Positions 50,601 through 60,000 of a stretch of DNA of 60,000 nt are shown piece after piece. The notes below the pieces were generated by a model. It was not told the DNA's origin and did not search any database. It saw only the letters and a program-made list of their open reading frames with translations. The DNA is taken from assembly GCA_914767715.1 (NCBI GenBank), contig OU612073.1, positions 18,416,001 through 18,476,000 on the forward strand, given 5' to 3'. Each line of letters begins with the position of its first letter. The first letter of the stretch is position 1. Source of the stretch: Membranipora membranacea. Lineage: Eukaryota > Bryozoa > Gymnolaemata > Cheilostomatida > Membraniporidae. The translations under genes and the position numbers were made by a program.

Positions 50601-51453
50601 GGTTTTCCAATAAAACTCATAGTTCTATGATATCAGTGGATGGGTTTTCCAGTACATTGTTGATTGCTTCTTCACATTGATTTACTTGTACATGGATGCA
50701 ACAAATCAAGAAATTTCCTTTCCTGATGCATAGTACATGCATACATACATACAAGTCCACTAAACATCAATGAAATCCCCTGAAATCCCAACCCTACTCT
50801 ACTAAGCAACTAAAACTAAGTTATCTATCGCATACATACTATACAAGTTGGCTGGTTTTGGACCCGCTTTGGATGGAACCAGCAGAAATGGTTGTTAATT
50901 AGAGAAGACATTTTACACACACTGCATTGATTACATGTGCACATGTATTAGCGAGAAGTGGTCGAGCAATACTGATTCAAACCTGTACTGCACTTGGCAG
51001 TAAAAATATTTTAAGCGAATACCTTTTCTAATTAATTTATCAGTACCTGGCCCATCTCGTTTTTTCATTACTGTATTAATGGGCACTTGCTGGCTCAATT
51101 TCAGTTTTTGTCTTTTTAACTGCAATCAAGTAAAGTACATTCATTTCATCTGCACTGCAGTACCCATAGAAAACGTCGCCATTTCATAAGGACAATATTG
51201 TTTTGGGTACAAAATCTCACTGATGTTAAAATTGACCTTCATTAATTAGCGTATGACTGTGTGGACATGATTATTTACTCAAAAAACTCCACTTCAATGC
51301 ATTATGTTTCAAGTGAAACGGATATAGGTTATTACTCCATTATTATGTCTTGTTTGCCAAGCGTGTCGAGAGCATCCCAATGATAAATATATGCAAATAT
51401 ATAAATATAAAGGCAAATGCATTTAATAGATTGCTGCTACATATGCACTCAAT

Positions 51454-54400
51454 CTACTGTAGACATGCAGCACATGTGTACATCACTCTTTTTCTACCAG
51501 AGAAGCATCCCTCCATCCCTATGCAAGTAGCGTGATAAAAATCATGACAGATGTCACATTCGACGCCTTCTTCCCCGTCTGTGTGGTTCCATGGAAGCCG
51601 GCATATACAGAATACCTATAAAAAAAAGATTTCATGAAAGTGTTCATGAAAAAAGGAATCGTTCATCATTTTAAACCAAGGGATCCCTTTTGACGTTGAT
51701 GTGAGTACAAGCGGCGTTATATGTGCATAAGATATTTTAGTCCTCGCGCTTGCTTACACAATCCATACACAGAAGTTACAAGATTTGCTCACTTACTTTC
51801 AGTGTGATATACCTGGATTGTATCCTACGTCTATTCGTCTCCGCACTTCTTGGAAACGGGGTTAACTGACCATAATCCAGACATTTGTATAGGTGAGCCC
51901 GAAGGTTCTTTTGATCATATGTTATCTGTTTATAAAGAATTACATACGGTATAATATAGAAGGTATATGGAAAGAAAAGCCATTTGATAATAAATAGCGC
52001 TAACAAATAGGCAATAGGCAAACTTCAAATCTGAAGAGTAAAACCATGTTAGCTACAGTTCTTCAGTTGACACCTGAATGGAGTGTCCACAATGAAAATC
52101 CCACAAGCACTGTTAGAAGCATACATGTAGAAAGTTAAATGATTAGATTAGATTTTTATTAGATTAGATTTTTGACACTTCGAAAACAGCATAGAATCGA
52201 AACCTCAACCCCAAAACACCACTTTTGGAATATCAGATATATAATGTGCGGTAAGAGGGTGAGAAAGTGGTGAAGAAAACTGCACTGCATTGAGTAATTA
52301 AGCCGGGTCAATCACAATTAATGATACACACACACGCTCCTACCTTGACATGAATCTGCAAAAAATATAGACACATTAAACGTTTTCAACGATCAATAGT
52401 TCATGACCACAATGATGGTTATCATCTTTAGCTTTTAACCAAGGCAATGTTGGCGCATGTATGTCTGAATACCTTGGTCGGATTCGTTCCGTACAACAGA
52501 TCCGTGAGGTAGGCGATGGTGAATAGGCCACAATCACTGGCCCCCTCCTGTCTCTGTACTGCTTCCCATCTTAATCTTAGATGGGGAGCCTGTGTCTTAT
52601 GCAGACCTGTATAACACGTAAGTGAAAGTTTCCAAGTGTAAGATGTGTAAGATATAGCAGGTTGAGTAATCTTATGAATATATTAAGCGGAAGAAATCAA
52701 ATGACGGGGGGGGGGGGGGGGGGGAGAGCCTCTTAAGATGTCCTTATCATGAAAAATCACATCGGATCAGAGGTTTTAATTATTAAATGGTTGTATAGCT
52801 CTTTGGGGCTTGTTTGGTGCTCGTCACAAAGAGGTGATTCACTATATATGCTACCCGCTCCCTGAGGCGTTCATCCATTGGTTGATAGCCGAAGTGCTGC
52901 AACAATTATTGTGAAAATCAAAGTTATAATGTTGATTCGTTGAAGCTGGCAGGGGTTCCAGCCTTAAGCGTAAGTTGTCTTACTTGGTACTGAGGTTAAA
53001 TTGACTTGAACCCTAACTAACTTGACTCAAATTAGCAAGCACAATCAATATCATAACAAACCAATACTTTCGAAGAATCATTCTCATCTTTTGGTTCTTG
53101 ATTTCACAGCCCTTCAACTTAGTTTATTATTAAGCATACCTTGTCAACTGGATGGTTTTGGTGATCGTTGTCCTCTGGAAATGTGAGCTGAAATCGATGT
53201 GTCAGCTGACCGCTCTCTCCTACGAAGGCCCTGCCTGCAGCCTTCAACATGTTGCCCCTTCTCTGCCGCTCTGTGTTGCCAACAAATCCGCTAATCTGAA
53301 GTAGAGTCCCAATAAAATATATGCAAGTACAGATATACGGTGATGCAAAGTTGTGTGAGCAAGCCTATACAACCAGAGCATATTTACATCAGCTATGATA
53401 TATAGATAGATATAATATGTACCTACTAGTTACAAAGTATGTTGATGCTCGGAAAGTCCGGACTAATTAATCAGATTCCTTTCCCCTTATCCAGAATCAT
53501 ATTTGTGATGGCCTCAGGTTGTTTTTTTTCTATAATGTAGCATGTTTCTTTACCTTATATCCATCAATGATGACATGTTGAGTGATGGTGACTTCTGCCG
53601 AGCAACCCAGTTTCCAGCTATCTTGAATGTATGTCCGGTTCTTCTTCTCATAACTGTGAGCTGTCTTTGATTCCTTAAAAAGAAATCAATAAGGTCGCTT
53701 AGAGCTGTGAATCACAGGTCGTTAATATGACATAATTACCCAAATAAACATAGATACATACATCCCAAGCTTGAACGGCAGGATTCTCTTTGCTCATATA
53801 TTTTCTTGTGTTGTCAACTGTTGTTAGCACAACTGCCATTAGAAATGCCATAAGCAAGGCAAGGTATGATTGAAGGCTGTTAAAGACAATGTTGTGGCCT
53901 CTCTATTACAAATTTACAAATCCGCCTGCTCACCTTAGACTTTCTGTACTTGTCTTTGTCCCTTCCATGGTGATCATGCCCATGCTGACAGGAAAGTTTA
54001 GCTGTGCCAAGTCTGACGCCAGCGAGCGTCCCATCGATGCATACGACCCTTAGTTTTCTTAGGTCTACAATGAAAAGACATAATTTTTATATGGTACTTA
54101 CTCATAAAAAATACTAAAATTCATTTCATATTGCTTAAAATGGCCTCAGATGATCTGGTTTTCTTTTGCAGTAGGCCTGTGTTGAGTGTACTGTTTATCA
54201 TGTCTCGTGTTGCTAGTTTTGTGTTATGACAGAGTGACATAGTCATCAAATATTTGTATCGGTGTCTTTGTTTAACAATGAGCAAACCAAGATGTATGTG
54301 AAGGCGTCGAGTCTCTAGCAGTTCCCAGTACAGGTTCTTCAGTAGGCTAGTAGTGGATATATGGCTGGTCCGAGGTATATGGCTCGCCGCAGTGATGCTT

Positions 54401-54850
54401 CTACCTTGTTTGACAGTGGTGGGGTCAAAGCTACATGAGTCATACTCTAGGACAGAGCCTGATCAGCTGCTTGTATGCCTTTGCTCTGAGATTGATGGGT
54501 TGTGGAGGGACTGTGCGTTTAATGCAGCCTAGTGTAGTAACTAGTGTTGTTGATTGAGGCAGAGGCACATAGTACATACATGTATGTACATACATACACA
54601 CAATAATTATAATAAAATACCTGATGATTATAATAATTCAAACTTCTCACTTACCTTGTAAAGTTGGATTCTTGCTGACTTTCCGCATATTTCCATTCAT
54701 ACGCACATACTTGACACCGTGACTTACTTCATGAGTCTCCAGCAACTTGAGACACTTCTCAAATGTCTCTGCTTGTACCTGGGGCATTGGCATATTCGTA
54801 CTTGCTATGATGATGTGTGCACAACAAAGTAGTTTCAAGAGTTTAGTCAT
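51454..54850 (-). CDS. CaRF/ALS2CR8-like + Ulp1-type protease C-half + PHD-finger protein
   Basis: Exons: 54850-54655, 54064-53934, 53673-53554, 53295-53140, about 52896-52820, 52606-52473, 51925-51797, 51615-51454. The N-terminal part reads ETFEKCLKLLETHEV, VVCIDGTLAGVRLG with CQHGHDHH, WKLGCSAEVTITQHVIIDGY and FPEDNDHQNHPVD. That is the layout I recall for ALS2CR8/CaRF-type DNA-binding regions. The 52606 exon has the C48 (Ulp1/SENP) end QRQEGASDCGLFTIAYLTDL with the catalytic Gln/Cys box, and the next exon continues with TYDQKNLRAHLYKCL and PFPRS. The last exon is a full C4HC3 PHD finger (CIC..., ECDIC, FYHATC, YTCAAC). The exon at 52820-52896 has no in-phase donor to the Ulp1 exon, and the His/Asp part of the protease is not found, so the gene may be incomplete or broken. 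An upstream in-frame start at 54892 is possible. Confidence 0.6.
52706..52724. repeat. poly(G) tract
   Basis: Nineteen consecutive G in the interval between the CaRF-like exons and the Ulp1 exon. Such runs are common places for assembly error. Confidence 0.9.
54170..54520 (-). mobile_element. Non-LTR RT C-terminal fragment in an intron
   Basis: The minus strand reads AYKQLIR, shifts frame to VLEYDSCSFDPTTVKQGR, then TSLLKNLYWELLETRR. This matches the AYKHLVRPVLEYALCSWDP and LEPLEDHR region of the RT at 12.2 kb. It lies between exons 1 and 2 of the Ulp1/PHD gene and is decayed. Confidence 0.7.
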
Positions 54851-54990
54851 TCCCGCCAAGCCTTGGGAAAAACCCACAACATGTGCACACATTGTTTATC
54901 AAAGTGAGGTTGACCAATCATTAAAGAGTATTTCATTAACCAATCAGAGTGTGCACGAAGTGTTCTCCCGATAGAAAAATCCGCAGTTGG

Positions 54991-56040
54991 GAGAGGATGG
55001 GAAAAACCAATATGTATTTTGTATGACTTTGCGTGTGTACTGTGATACGACCCCTATAATTCATATTATATATGTGGAATACGAGCTTTGCCGTAAATTG
55101 GCTCGTTCAAATGTCGCGAATGATGAGGTTTCACTTTGGAAGTAGAAAAGTTTTAGGAATCTTACTAGTGAGTTGAGGAAAAGAAAGCATAGATAATCAG
55201 ACACAGTGGGTGAATTGATAAGTATGGTAGATTATAGTATGATAATGGTAGATCATAGTATGATATTTCTGCTCAATGATCTCTCATTAATGAATGAATA
55301 ATGGGCATGCATAGTTTTCATCCAGCTATAGTGTATGTCTGTCTGTGTAGGACTTCTGTGCTACTGCATTTCCTGACTTTGAGAACGCAGATAGAAGTCC
55401 TATGTATGTCTGTATATATTAACAAAAAGTAGAGAAAACTCTGTCGTGTGTATATGGTGCTCTTCATCATGTACTTACTGACACCACTTATATACCCATG
55501 CCCTCATTTGTATACCTCTTACCAAACTTTAAAAGTACCTTGCCACAGTACATCAAGTAGCTACTGTCTCAGTTTTATCAATCAAGCAGTATTTTAAAAA
55601 GCTTAGAAAGGTTTCAATATAAACTACCATGGTATAAGGCATTTGTTTGGGGGCTTGTAAGCAGAAAAAGTTTCAGTTTAGCTTCCACGAGGCCACATAT
55701 AAAATCAGCTAATGCAGAAGCAAAATCTCGGCTCTTTTTTTAGCTACTTTAAATGTATATTCGCCTAACTTAATTAGAACAGTGACAAGCGCGCGGGAGA
55801 TATGATGATTTTCAGGGATGGTAAGATATATATATATATATATATGTGTGTCATATACGAGGTATCATAATGATAACGTATATTTCAATTGCAATATCTT
55901 TTCCTCCGCAATCAAAGAGTATCAGCACGAACTGGCGAGTTTGGGTATTAAACTTATGATATAGAGGTAAGCAAATGAATCTTCACTATGATAAATATCG
56001 TTTATTTCCTTGCAGACAATGTGAAGCTACTTACATCAGG
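54991..56040 (+). promoter_or_regulatory. Region upstream of the two-pore channel gene
   Basis: AT-rich non-coding sequence with a (TA)n tract at about 55827-55846. An acceptor (cttgcag) at 56015 lies 26 bp before the ATG at 56041, so a non-coding first exon farther upstream is likely. Confidence 0.35.
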
Positions 56041-59000
56041 ATGGCATCAGATTATCGTCCCCTGCCAGCAGATCGTGAGCTTGAGCGATCCTCCCCTAGC
56101 GAGCTGGACTTCATGTATGATAAAGCTACACTAGATCAGGCTGCTATCTTCATTGAAGATGCAATTAAGGTTAGTGTATGCAGTCTTTATAATTGTGCCA
56201 TATACTTGTGCCGAAGAGGTTTGCGGGATGGGGGGGATACATCATGTTCATGTTCAAGAGGTTTGTGGGCGAGGATACATCATGCTTGTTTCGCTCAATC
56301 CCAAGATGGTTAGCAGCAATACATGTTAGAACTAAAATAGTGTGGTTTGTAAGTACCCTCACTATGAAAAATTGTTTTGTTATGTCTCTAGCTTCATATT
56401 GATATTCTCTATCATTTTAGTATCGATCAATATATCACAAAGTGGATGATAGATCTCTACGCCTGTACAGGTTTTACTACTCAGGATGGACCCAGCTGTG
56501 AGTAATTCTATCATGATACAACCAAGCTGTCTGTGTAGGTACACCATACACGACTCCAGATGAATAGTCTACAGGGTTAGCTGATGGTTTGAGAGGGTAC
56601 AAACAGAGCACTGGCATGTAATGCTAATGTCTAATGGCCCTGTCAGATGACTTTACTGCTGCAGATTTATATGAAAGGATGAGAAAATTGAATCAACTTC
56701 TATTACTGTTTTGTAGTCTTATATGATATAAGTATTTACAGTAAGTTTATACATATATGAATGAATTTAATTTGTATCAGCAGGGAGGGGACCAGTCTGT
56801 TATGTTTGAATTTTCCAATATTTTAAGTCATCAGGCACTGAGCTATACAAATGGTTAGTATCATTTTCGATGGTATATGTACTTTTAGCCTATGTAATGA
56901 AGTGTGTTTACAGTGTTGAAGACGAATAGAACTTTATTTATGATGTTATAGATTTATACACTTTGTGGTGTTAGTGATACACATGTTAGCGTTTGTGGAG
57001 ACACCATCCTCTCTGACCTGGTCCTCAGACCTGAGACAGCCACAGAACAGATGGACAGCACCATGTGGACTTCTTGAGTGCATAGAACTAGTCTGTCTGG
57101 CCGTCCTACTCACAGATCAAATTATCAAAGTAAGTAACAGATCTTGTATTATACTGATTAAATTATTTGATAGTATGTTTGTTGGTGATGTTTATGGATT
57201 TAAGATTGGGAGCAATTATAGAGGCATCTAGCGTGTAGCATGGTTGACAAAAAAAGGGAATAGCCACTGCATTGTGGTCTTCATAATATACAAAACAATA
57301 TGACATCACATCCTGTGACATGTGATAGCAGACTAATTATAGGCATGGCATATTAAACAAATAGATAGATAATTGTTATCTGTCAAGTTTGATAGGTTTC
57401 TAGTTTTATCAAAGGCAAATCTTTTTACACAAGTTTTGGGTGAACAGTTTCTCAGTGTTGATGAAAATACTCATATATAAAGTCGAGCCCAATCACATAA
57501 TCTCTATTGTAAAATTTGTTGTTGTAGAGTTATTTCATTGGACGTCACGGAGTCAAGAAAAGTAAATGGGTGATGGCAGCCTATGTTATATGCATAGGAA
57601 GTATAATCGATGTATTTGTCTCTATATTCCTTGGCTGTGGTGAGGTAAGCATGAGCAAGACTCAAATTTTTATTAGGGATATATTAAGAGTTTCTGATAT
57701 TTATTCTCTGTCATATGCAGTTAAAGTTGGCATGATCCCAATGAGAATAATTTTGCACAGCATTTTTCAAGGATATTTATTGATATACTATATAGGAGCT
57801 TAAATTCTGACATTGTATTGTACATATATGTATTTCTCCCATATTTATTTGCAGATAGTGAGGGTGAGGCGAATGTTCAGACCATTCTTTGTCATACAAA
57901 GATCAACTATGATGAAGAAGGTATGGAACTGTCTGCGCAGAACTCTACCAGAAATAGCCAGGTAGTGTTTCTCATTTATCGTTGTGATGTCTACTAGCCC
58001 TGGCTATACCTTCCCTTTGCTTCCCCTCATGCTATTTACAAAACAAGAATCTATATATTTTGTTGTGCTATTTGCAATAAATACGGGAAGAAAAGTGTGA
58101 TATCCTGAGACAGATTTGCTTTTTTTGTTAGTAGCTACATATAAAAACACAGAAACCTAGCATGAAAAAGTTGTGCAGCTGTGACTACTGCCTTCCCGCT
58201 TGTCTCAACCCATTGCTATCCTGCATTGTATCCCTGTGTTAGACACCCAGTACCCATTATCCTCTGTTACCCTGTTTGATTCAGGCCACCGGGATGTTAG
58301 CCAAATGCATCCCACTGCCACAGTAAAAACGAGTAGGAACACAAGCTAAGTCTGACCGAACAGTTATTAACTTCTTTTCTAATTTTAGCGTATTGCTGCT
58401 TCTTATGGCTCACTTGTATTTCTTCACGTTATTTGGAATGTTGCTGTTCCCCACGCCAAGGGTAGGTCAAAGGTCATATCTCCTTAGAGCCTGATTGATT
58501 TTACCCGCATAGCTCATTCAATTTTAACTCCTGTAGCAAAATTCTGTGGATAATCAACAACTGCTGAAAGTGGTTAGGAGTATTTATTTGGGATTATCTC
58601 AGATAGCATCTCAGATAGGTTCTATCTGGAATGTGCTACCATAAGGTAATGTCATATTAGTCAAGTGCAATAATTTATACGCTGCAACAAAATGGGAATT
58701 TCTTTACAATGTGCTGATGCTGGGTCATATGATAGATAACCCCATACTATCAGCAATTGACTTGTGCACTTTGATTAAAGATAAGAAATGTAATCTTGTC
58801 TACCTGCGCATTTTATTCTACTTTAGTTGTGATAATCACTTAGAAGAGAATGAAGTATTGTGTAAATGGGAGGTTTTGGGATAGCCACCTCTACCCATGC
58901 TTTGAACCCACTAACCCTCTTAAATTCCTCATTAGCACTTTCACAATGGGGGCATTCGGAGCAGTGAATGCTGTTTCTCCACATACATAATTGTTATCTT

Positions 59001-59156
59001 GTCATTTGCTCTCTCTTTTCCACACATTGTTTAATAGTTAAAAAGACTCCTTTTTTGTTTTAGCTGCCTGCGAGATCAATAACACCGATACCTCCTGCTG
59101 ATTTCTCACCCCTAGCTGCCAATGGAACCACTCCAGACCCCAACAACGGAACTCAG
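56041..59156 (+). CDS. TPCN2: Two-pore channel 2 (endolysosomal cation channel), N-terminal part
   Basis: TPC2 is a dimeric channel of endolysosomal membranes gated by NAADP or PI(3,5)P2, with two six-helix repeats per chain. Seven exons join in phase to 258 residues of a usual ~750: 56041-56169, 56421-56497, 56952-57129, 57528-57644, 57855-57961, 58389-58461, 59064-59156. The cytosolic start ends in the family motif AAIFIEDAIKYRSIYHKVDD. S1 is about 71-86 with VETPSSLTW after it. S2 follows CGLLECIELVCLAVLLTDQI, and S3 is YVICIGSIIDVFVSIFLG. S4 has spaced arginines (IVRVRRMFRPFFVIQRSTMM), and S5 is VLLLLMAHLYFFTLFGMLLF. The last exon is the Pro-rich turret before pore 1 with two N-glycosylation sites (NGTT, NGTQ). 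The remaining exons lie beyond the window. No dileucine lysosomal signal is obvious in the short N-terminus. Confidence 0.9.
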
Positions 59157-60000
59157 GTAATGTGGTGTTGCCTGTAGAGTAATTACCTTTTTAAAGAGGA
59201 TCACACCCATAAACATCTTAATACTATTATTTCTATGTTTTTGTTCACACCACCTAATGAAGTATATTTTGCACTGGTACTTCAATGTACCAAATGCTTT
59301 CTCCAGGCTACTATCCTTCTCGTTTAGTCGATGCTGTCGACACTTGCTGCTACTGTTCTCAGCCTAAATGACCAACAATGCAGTTGACACAGATCCGTAT
59401 TAGGTGTCAATGTGTTGATGTATATCAAGCATGATCCAATTTGCCTGCATTAAGTGTTTGAGCCACCGGCTGCTCAACTCTAGAATGGGAATGATCGGAC
59501 TGCAGGCAAATTGGATCAAACTTGTTCTAGTGTTGGCGTATGTTGTTATTAAATATTTCGAACTAGATTCAAATGGCTACAAAGGACGGATATGTTACCA
59601 TTAAATACTGACAGCTATCACTTATTCCCTAGTGAGAGTGGGGAACTAAGACAAATCTCTATTCACCATGAGTATTGAAAGTTCGTTTTTTTCTCAGCCA
59701 TGTTAATGTTTTTTATTGGTACACTTTGTTTTAGTTCTCATGATTAATGCTCAAAAAATCCCCAACAAGCTTTATTAAGCTGCCCTTAGATTGACCTCTG
59801 CCTGAGTGGGTTGTTGGCAGAATTTCGCAGAATTGACTGACAATCAAACTTGTGAATCATTTATCACTATCACTCAATAGGGAGCAGTAGGCTACTATTG
59901 TGTTTCATCAATTTGGGAAATCCGTTTTGCCCAGGCATGTCATCTTACTTGAAGCCACTGAAAGGTCAAAGTGAAATCCTAGATGTTAGAGAGGCTACTC
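59157..60000 (+). other. TPCN2 intron, no further exon seen
   Basis: The pore-1 and S6 exon expected next (the family's LP-S-TSLLVLLTTANNPDV region) is not present before the window end. The sequence holds one hairpin repeat. Confidence 0.5.
59427..59523. repeat. Hairpin-forming inverted repeat in TPCN2 intron
   Basis: The arms 59427-59449 and 59501-59523 share gatccaatttgcctgca and its reverse complement without mismatch, with a few mismatches outside. The same word (tgcaggcaa.tt.gatca) occurs at 44650-44670, so this is part of a dispersed repeat. Confidence 0.65.

Larger units (their letters stand above)
50488..54990 (-). mobile_element. Inverted-repeat-bounded interval B (candidate TIR element carrying a Ulp1/PHD gene)
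   Basis: 50488-50600 and 54885-54985 are about 110-bp inverted copies with only scattered differences; for example gggagaacacttc and gaagtgttctccc face each other. Between them lies exactly one gene on the minus strand, whose start codon at 54850 is 35 bp inside the right repeat. Words of this repeat recur at the right end of interval A. The unit is 4.5 kb. No target-site duplication was identified, so a transposon origin is an inference. Confidence 0.5.

Noticed and set aside
1-60000. CRISPR arrays, operons, rRNA genes
   Set aside because: None seen. The splice structure shows a nuclear eukaryotic genome.

Overview
This is a eukaryotic, animal-type window: genes are split by many short to medium introns with GT..AG borders, the base composition is AT-rich, and the intergenic and intronic DNA is full of transposon remnants. 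The set of recognisable genes (NDUFB2, MLH1, two inhibitor-of-apoptosis genes, a TPC2-type two-pore channel) and the dense palindromic repeats fit an early-branching or marine invertebrate such as a sponge. That placement is an inference; no species-diagnostic sequence is present.

Layout. 447-1882 (+): last two visible exons of an unrecognised gene. 2485-3773 (-): a small secreted, Cys- then Thr-rich protein. 4571-6240: a long-inverted-repeat transposon with internal tandem repeats. 6692-9084 (-): complete three-exon NDUFB2. 10039-13420 (-): two decayed non-LTR reverse transcriptases. 14001-23098 (+): a 17-exon MLH1 locus whose ATPase half carries frameshifts and a stop while its C-terminal half is intact. 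25.8-26.2 kb (-): another RT remnant. About 26.07-36.2 kb and 42.19-50.47 kb: two copies of a segmental duplication, each carrying a complete nine-exon IAP gene (two BIR domains, a UBA-like region and a RING; minus strand; both 473 aa after joining exons). 36.2-41.5 kb and 50.5-55.0 kb: two intervals lying just upstream of the IAP genes, each bounded by inverted repeats and each holding a minus-strand gene or remnant with the same N-terminal module. The second one encodes a CaRF/ALS2CR8-like region, a Ulp1-type protease C-terminal half and a PHD finger. 56041 to the window end (+): the 5' half of a two-pore channel gene.

The genes do not form a pathway. What links them is structural: the IAP pair was made by duplication, several insertions happened in only one copy afterwards and can be seen against empty sites in the other copy, and the IAP upstream regions border the inverted-repeat intervals, so the two IAP genes now have different promoters. 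The least familiar object is the interval at 50.49-54.99 kb, a possible mobile unit or gene cassette encoding a Ulp1/PHD protein.
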